Shown here: piece after piece, positions 62,612-64,000 of the stretch
Layout: each line of letters begins with the position of its first letter
Numbering within the stretch: position 1 is the stretch's first letter
Assembly: GCF_947166265.1 (NCBI RefSeq)
Contig: NZ_CAMVDO010000007.1
Coordinates: 1 to 64,000, forward strand
Length of the DNA stretch: 64,000 bases
DNA from: an uncultured Fibrobacter sp.
Lineage (GTDB): Bacteria > Fibrobacterota > Fibrobacteria > Fibrobacterales > Fibrobacteraceae
Direction: 5' to 3'
The notes under the pieces: generated by a model
Database searches by the model: none
What the model was told of the DNA's origin: nothing
The model's input: the letters and a program-made list of their open reading frames with translations, nothing else
Program-made: the position numbers and the translations under genes

Positions 62612-63427
62612 ATGAAAAGTAAATATGGTTTATTTGTTTTTGAAGTCGCATTATTTGCATCTCCACTTTTTGCTTCCGAATCCTTCGGTGGCATTGGTGT
62701 GTCAATTTATCAAGTGCGCGATGGTGTTAAGGTTGTTGAGGTAATCCCAGGTACACCAGCTGCGGAAACAAAGTTGCAACCAAATGATGTTATCATTGCG
62801 GTAGATGGAGAATCGCTCAAAGGAATATCTATCGAAGAGTCGAAGGCGAAACTTCGCGGTCAGAAAAACAAGCCGCTTGAGATTACCTTTGTAAGTGGCG
62901 TTGATACGCTGTCGGCGACTCTTCGTCGCGCTCAAATTACGGTAAAGGACTTGGAAAGCGAACGTGTCGAATCTTGGTATGGTGACAAGTCCGAATTCAA
63001 TGCTCAGGAACTTGAAACCTACGCAAGTGCGACAGAAAATAACAAGCAACTTGTAGCCGTACTACAAAACGGAACTTTGGTGAAATCTGAGTCGCAGGTT
63101 TCCGCTAAGTCACTGAACGGAATCTATGTCGAAAAAGCGGACGAGTTTGCACCCAAGATAAAGCAACCTAATTTGAACAAAAACGCTTCTGCAACATTGA
63201 AGGGGCTTAGCCGAACATCCGTTGGCTTTGAACTGAAATCCGCTGGTAGGGCTGTAATCACCATTATGGATGCAGATGGTGCTGTGGTTGCAACGCTTGT
63301 CAGCGAGAATGCCCAACCCGGTTACAATTCCCTGAAATGGAATTCCGAAAATGTTCCGAGTGGTCGCTACATGGTGACTATCGAACACAACGGTTTTGTT
63401 AGTGGACGAAATGCTTTGCTGAAATAA
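62612..63427 (+). CDS. PDZ-domain secreted protein with a FlgD/T9SS-like C-terminus
   Basis: 271 residues from the ATG at 62612 (GGGTGG 5 nt upstream). A signal peptide (FASPLFASES) is followed by a PDZ-like region (about 20-110: SFGGIGVSIYQVRDGVKVVEVIPGTPAAETK, then GISIEESKAKLRGQKNKPLEITF). A middle region follows, and a C-terminal FlgD-Ig/T9SS-type domain (about 200-271: VGFELKSAGRAVITIMDADGAVV...SGRYMVTIEHNG). The first ~50 mature residues are nearly the same as in the gene at 61171, then the sequences separate sharply. It is likely exported by the type IX system. Confidence 0.85.
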   Translation: MKSKYGLFVFEVALFASPLFASESFGGIGVSIYQVRDGVKVVEVIPGTPAAETKLQPNDVIIAVDGESLKGISIEESKAKLRGQKNKPLEITFVSGVDTLSATLRRAQITVKDLESERVESWYGDKSEFNAQELETYASATENNKQLVAVLQNGTLVKSESQVSAKSLNGIYVEKADEFAPKIKQPNLNKNASATLKGLSRTSVGFELKSAGRAVITIMDADGAVVATLVSENAQPGYNSLKWNSENVPSGRYMVTIEHNGFVSGRNALLK

Positions 63428-63569
63428 TTAAAAAGTTAATTGAAGGATGGTTGGTGTGGGAGTAGTAGGCTACACTTGGTAAGATGTAGTTCGTTTATTG
63501 GCTCAACGAAGTCGATGTTTTGAATGTGAAAATATTGCACTTATCTAATATCATATGGAGGTATATAAT
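63428..63569. other. intergenic, no feature recognised
   Basis: 142 nt of AT-rich DNA with no gene, hairpin or repeat I could support. It ends in the GGAGG ribosome-binding site of the next gene. Confidence 0.4.
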
Positions 63570-63773
63570 ATGTACAAATTTGAAGGAAAATATCGGTACA
63601 AAAAGAAAATGGGCCAAATTGAAGAAGAATGGGCTATCTATAGTCATTATGGGAAAGATGACTTGAATGAATGCCTTCGTTTAGATTATGAGAAAATGAG
63701 AGTGCAGAAATTAGTTGACAAGGATTATATGGACTTGCCTGTTGTAAAACCGAGTTGGTGTAATTGTCCTTAA
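63570..63773 (+). CDS. 67-residue protein, unknown
   Basis: A short gene with a clear GGAGG, 8 nt before ATG 63570; an earlier in-frame ATG sits on that site. The product (MYKFEGKYRYKKKMGQIEEE ... KPSWCNCP) is charged, has no signal peptide and ends in C-N-C-P. I do not recognise it. The size and ribosome-binding site support a real gene; its role in the AT-rich cluster is open. Confidence 0.65.
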   Translation: MYKFEGKYRYKKKMGQIEEEWAIYSHYGKDDLNECLRLDYEKMRVQKLVDKDYMDLPVVKPSWCNCP

Positions 63774-63935
63774 ATTCTTATCTGACTCTCTGGATGAACC
63801 CGTTGTAGTGCGTGGAGGGGGCGTTGACATGCAGGAATCGTTTAGAAATGCTACAGGCCAAAGGTGCGTAAGAATATCTGGAGCTTTTTGAAGCATCTGC
63901 GGTTGCCCCAACGCCCCAAAAGCCTATTTTGGCGG

Positions 63936-63952
63936 TTGGCACGGTATTTGCA
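63936..63952 (+). promoter_or_regulatory. sigma-54 promoter TTGGCACGGTATTTGCA
   Basis: The GG at -24 (63938-63939) and GC at -12 (63950-63951) are in the required spacing, and the whole site matches the TTGGCACGNNNNTTGC(A/T) consensus. It predicts transcription from about 63963, running into the gene at 63987 whose ribosome-binding site is at 63976. Confidence 0.75.
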
Positions 63953-63986
63953 AAAGAAAATTACATTTAACAATGAGAGGAGTCTT

Positions 63987-64000
63987 ATGTCTGATCAAAA
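63987..64000 (+). CDS. start of a sigma-54-driven gene, cut by the window edge
   Basis: ATG at 63987, with AGAGGAG 4-5 nt before it and a sigma-54 site about 35 nt upstream. Only MSDQ and part of the next codon are in the window, so no product can be named. Confidence 0.6.

Noticed and set aside
63774-63935. A 39-codon open stretch (from about 63778 to a TGA near 63892) and a minus-strand 66-codon frame
   Set aside because: No start with a ribosome-binding site for either; possible gene remnant, but not enough to call.

Overview
The window looks like chromosome of a Fibrobacter-type bacterium (phylum Fibrobacterota). The evidence is a C-terminal FISUMP domain (Fibrobacter succinogenes major paralogous domain, near 21.5-22.1 kb), a TIGR02147-type regulator (53.0 kb), serine-rich lipoprotein linkers, a type IX secretion PorU-like C25 peptidase (34.7-38.8 kb), and an otherwise Gram-negative gene set (Lol transporter, Omp85-family barrel, BY-kinase). 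I saw no rRNA, tRNA, CRISPR array, prophage or transposase.

Layout. 0-7.9 kb: lysS, a small four-helix-bundle gene framed by TCTCGTC repeats, a Lol-type ABC exporter pair, a toxin-antitoxin locus with a dead yoeB-like toxin and an intact antitoxin, clpC and adk. 8-15.7 kb: a Wzc-like tyrosine kinase, cimA-hisD (amino-acid biosynthesis), a cNMP-binding diguanylate cyclase and an SAH/MTA deaminase. 15.8-25 kb: a UvrD/PcrA helicase, a membrane protein, a ThiD-like kinase, a FISUMP lipoprotein, a cluster of structured repeats, typA and a degenerate receiver protein. 25.2-34.7 kb: large secreted or lipid-anchored proteins, an esterase followed by a 40-residue peptide gene, a lamin-tail lipoprotein and a GGQ release-factor-like gene that shares an ATGCAT start palindrome with a divergent lipoprotein gene. 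34.7-39.8 kb: porU and a membrane protein. 39.8-44 kb: an amino-acid ABC importer of odd construction. 44-52.7 kb: an Omp85-type barrel, ppa, a radical SAM protein, a barrel/lipoprotein pair and smc.

52.7-63.8 kb is a visibly AT-richer, one-directional run: TIGR02147 regulator, lipoprotein, S8 peptidase (broken by an amber codon), a lipase-like protein with two C-terminal CBM3-like domains, a propeller-like lipoprotein, two PDZ paralogues (one frameshifted) around another secreted protein, and a small gene. It looks like an acquired or fast-evolving surface/secretion module. The window ends at the start of a gene behind a near-perfect sigma-54 promoter.

Two cross-cutting signals stand out. 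First, many genes have no Shine-Dalgarno sequence and instead carry a -10-like TATATT/TAAATT/TACATT box ending 6-9 nt before the start codon, which predicts leaderless mRNAs. Second, the amino-acid importer reads half SBP, full SBP, full SBP, half SBP, permease, and its partner ATPase carries an extra degenerate histidine-kinase-like tail. All assignments come from reading motifs; no database search was run.
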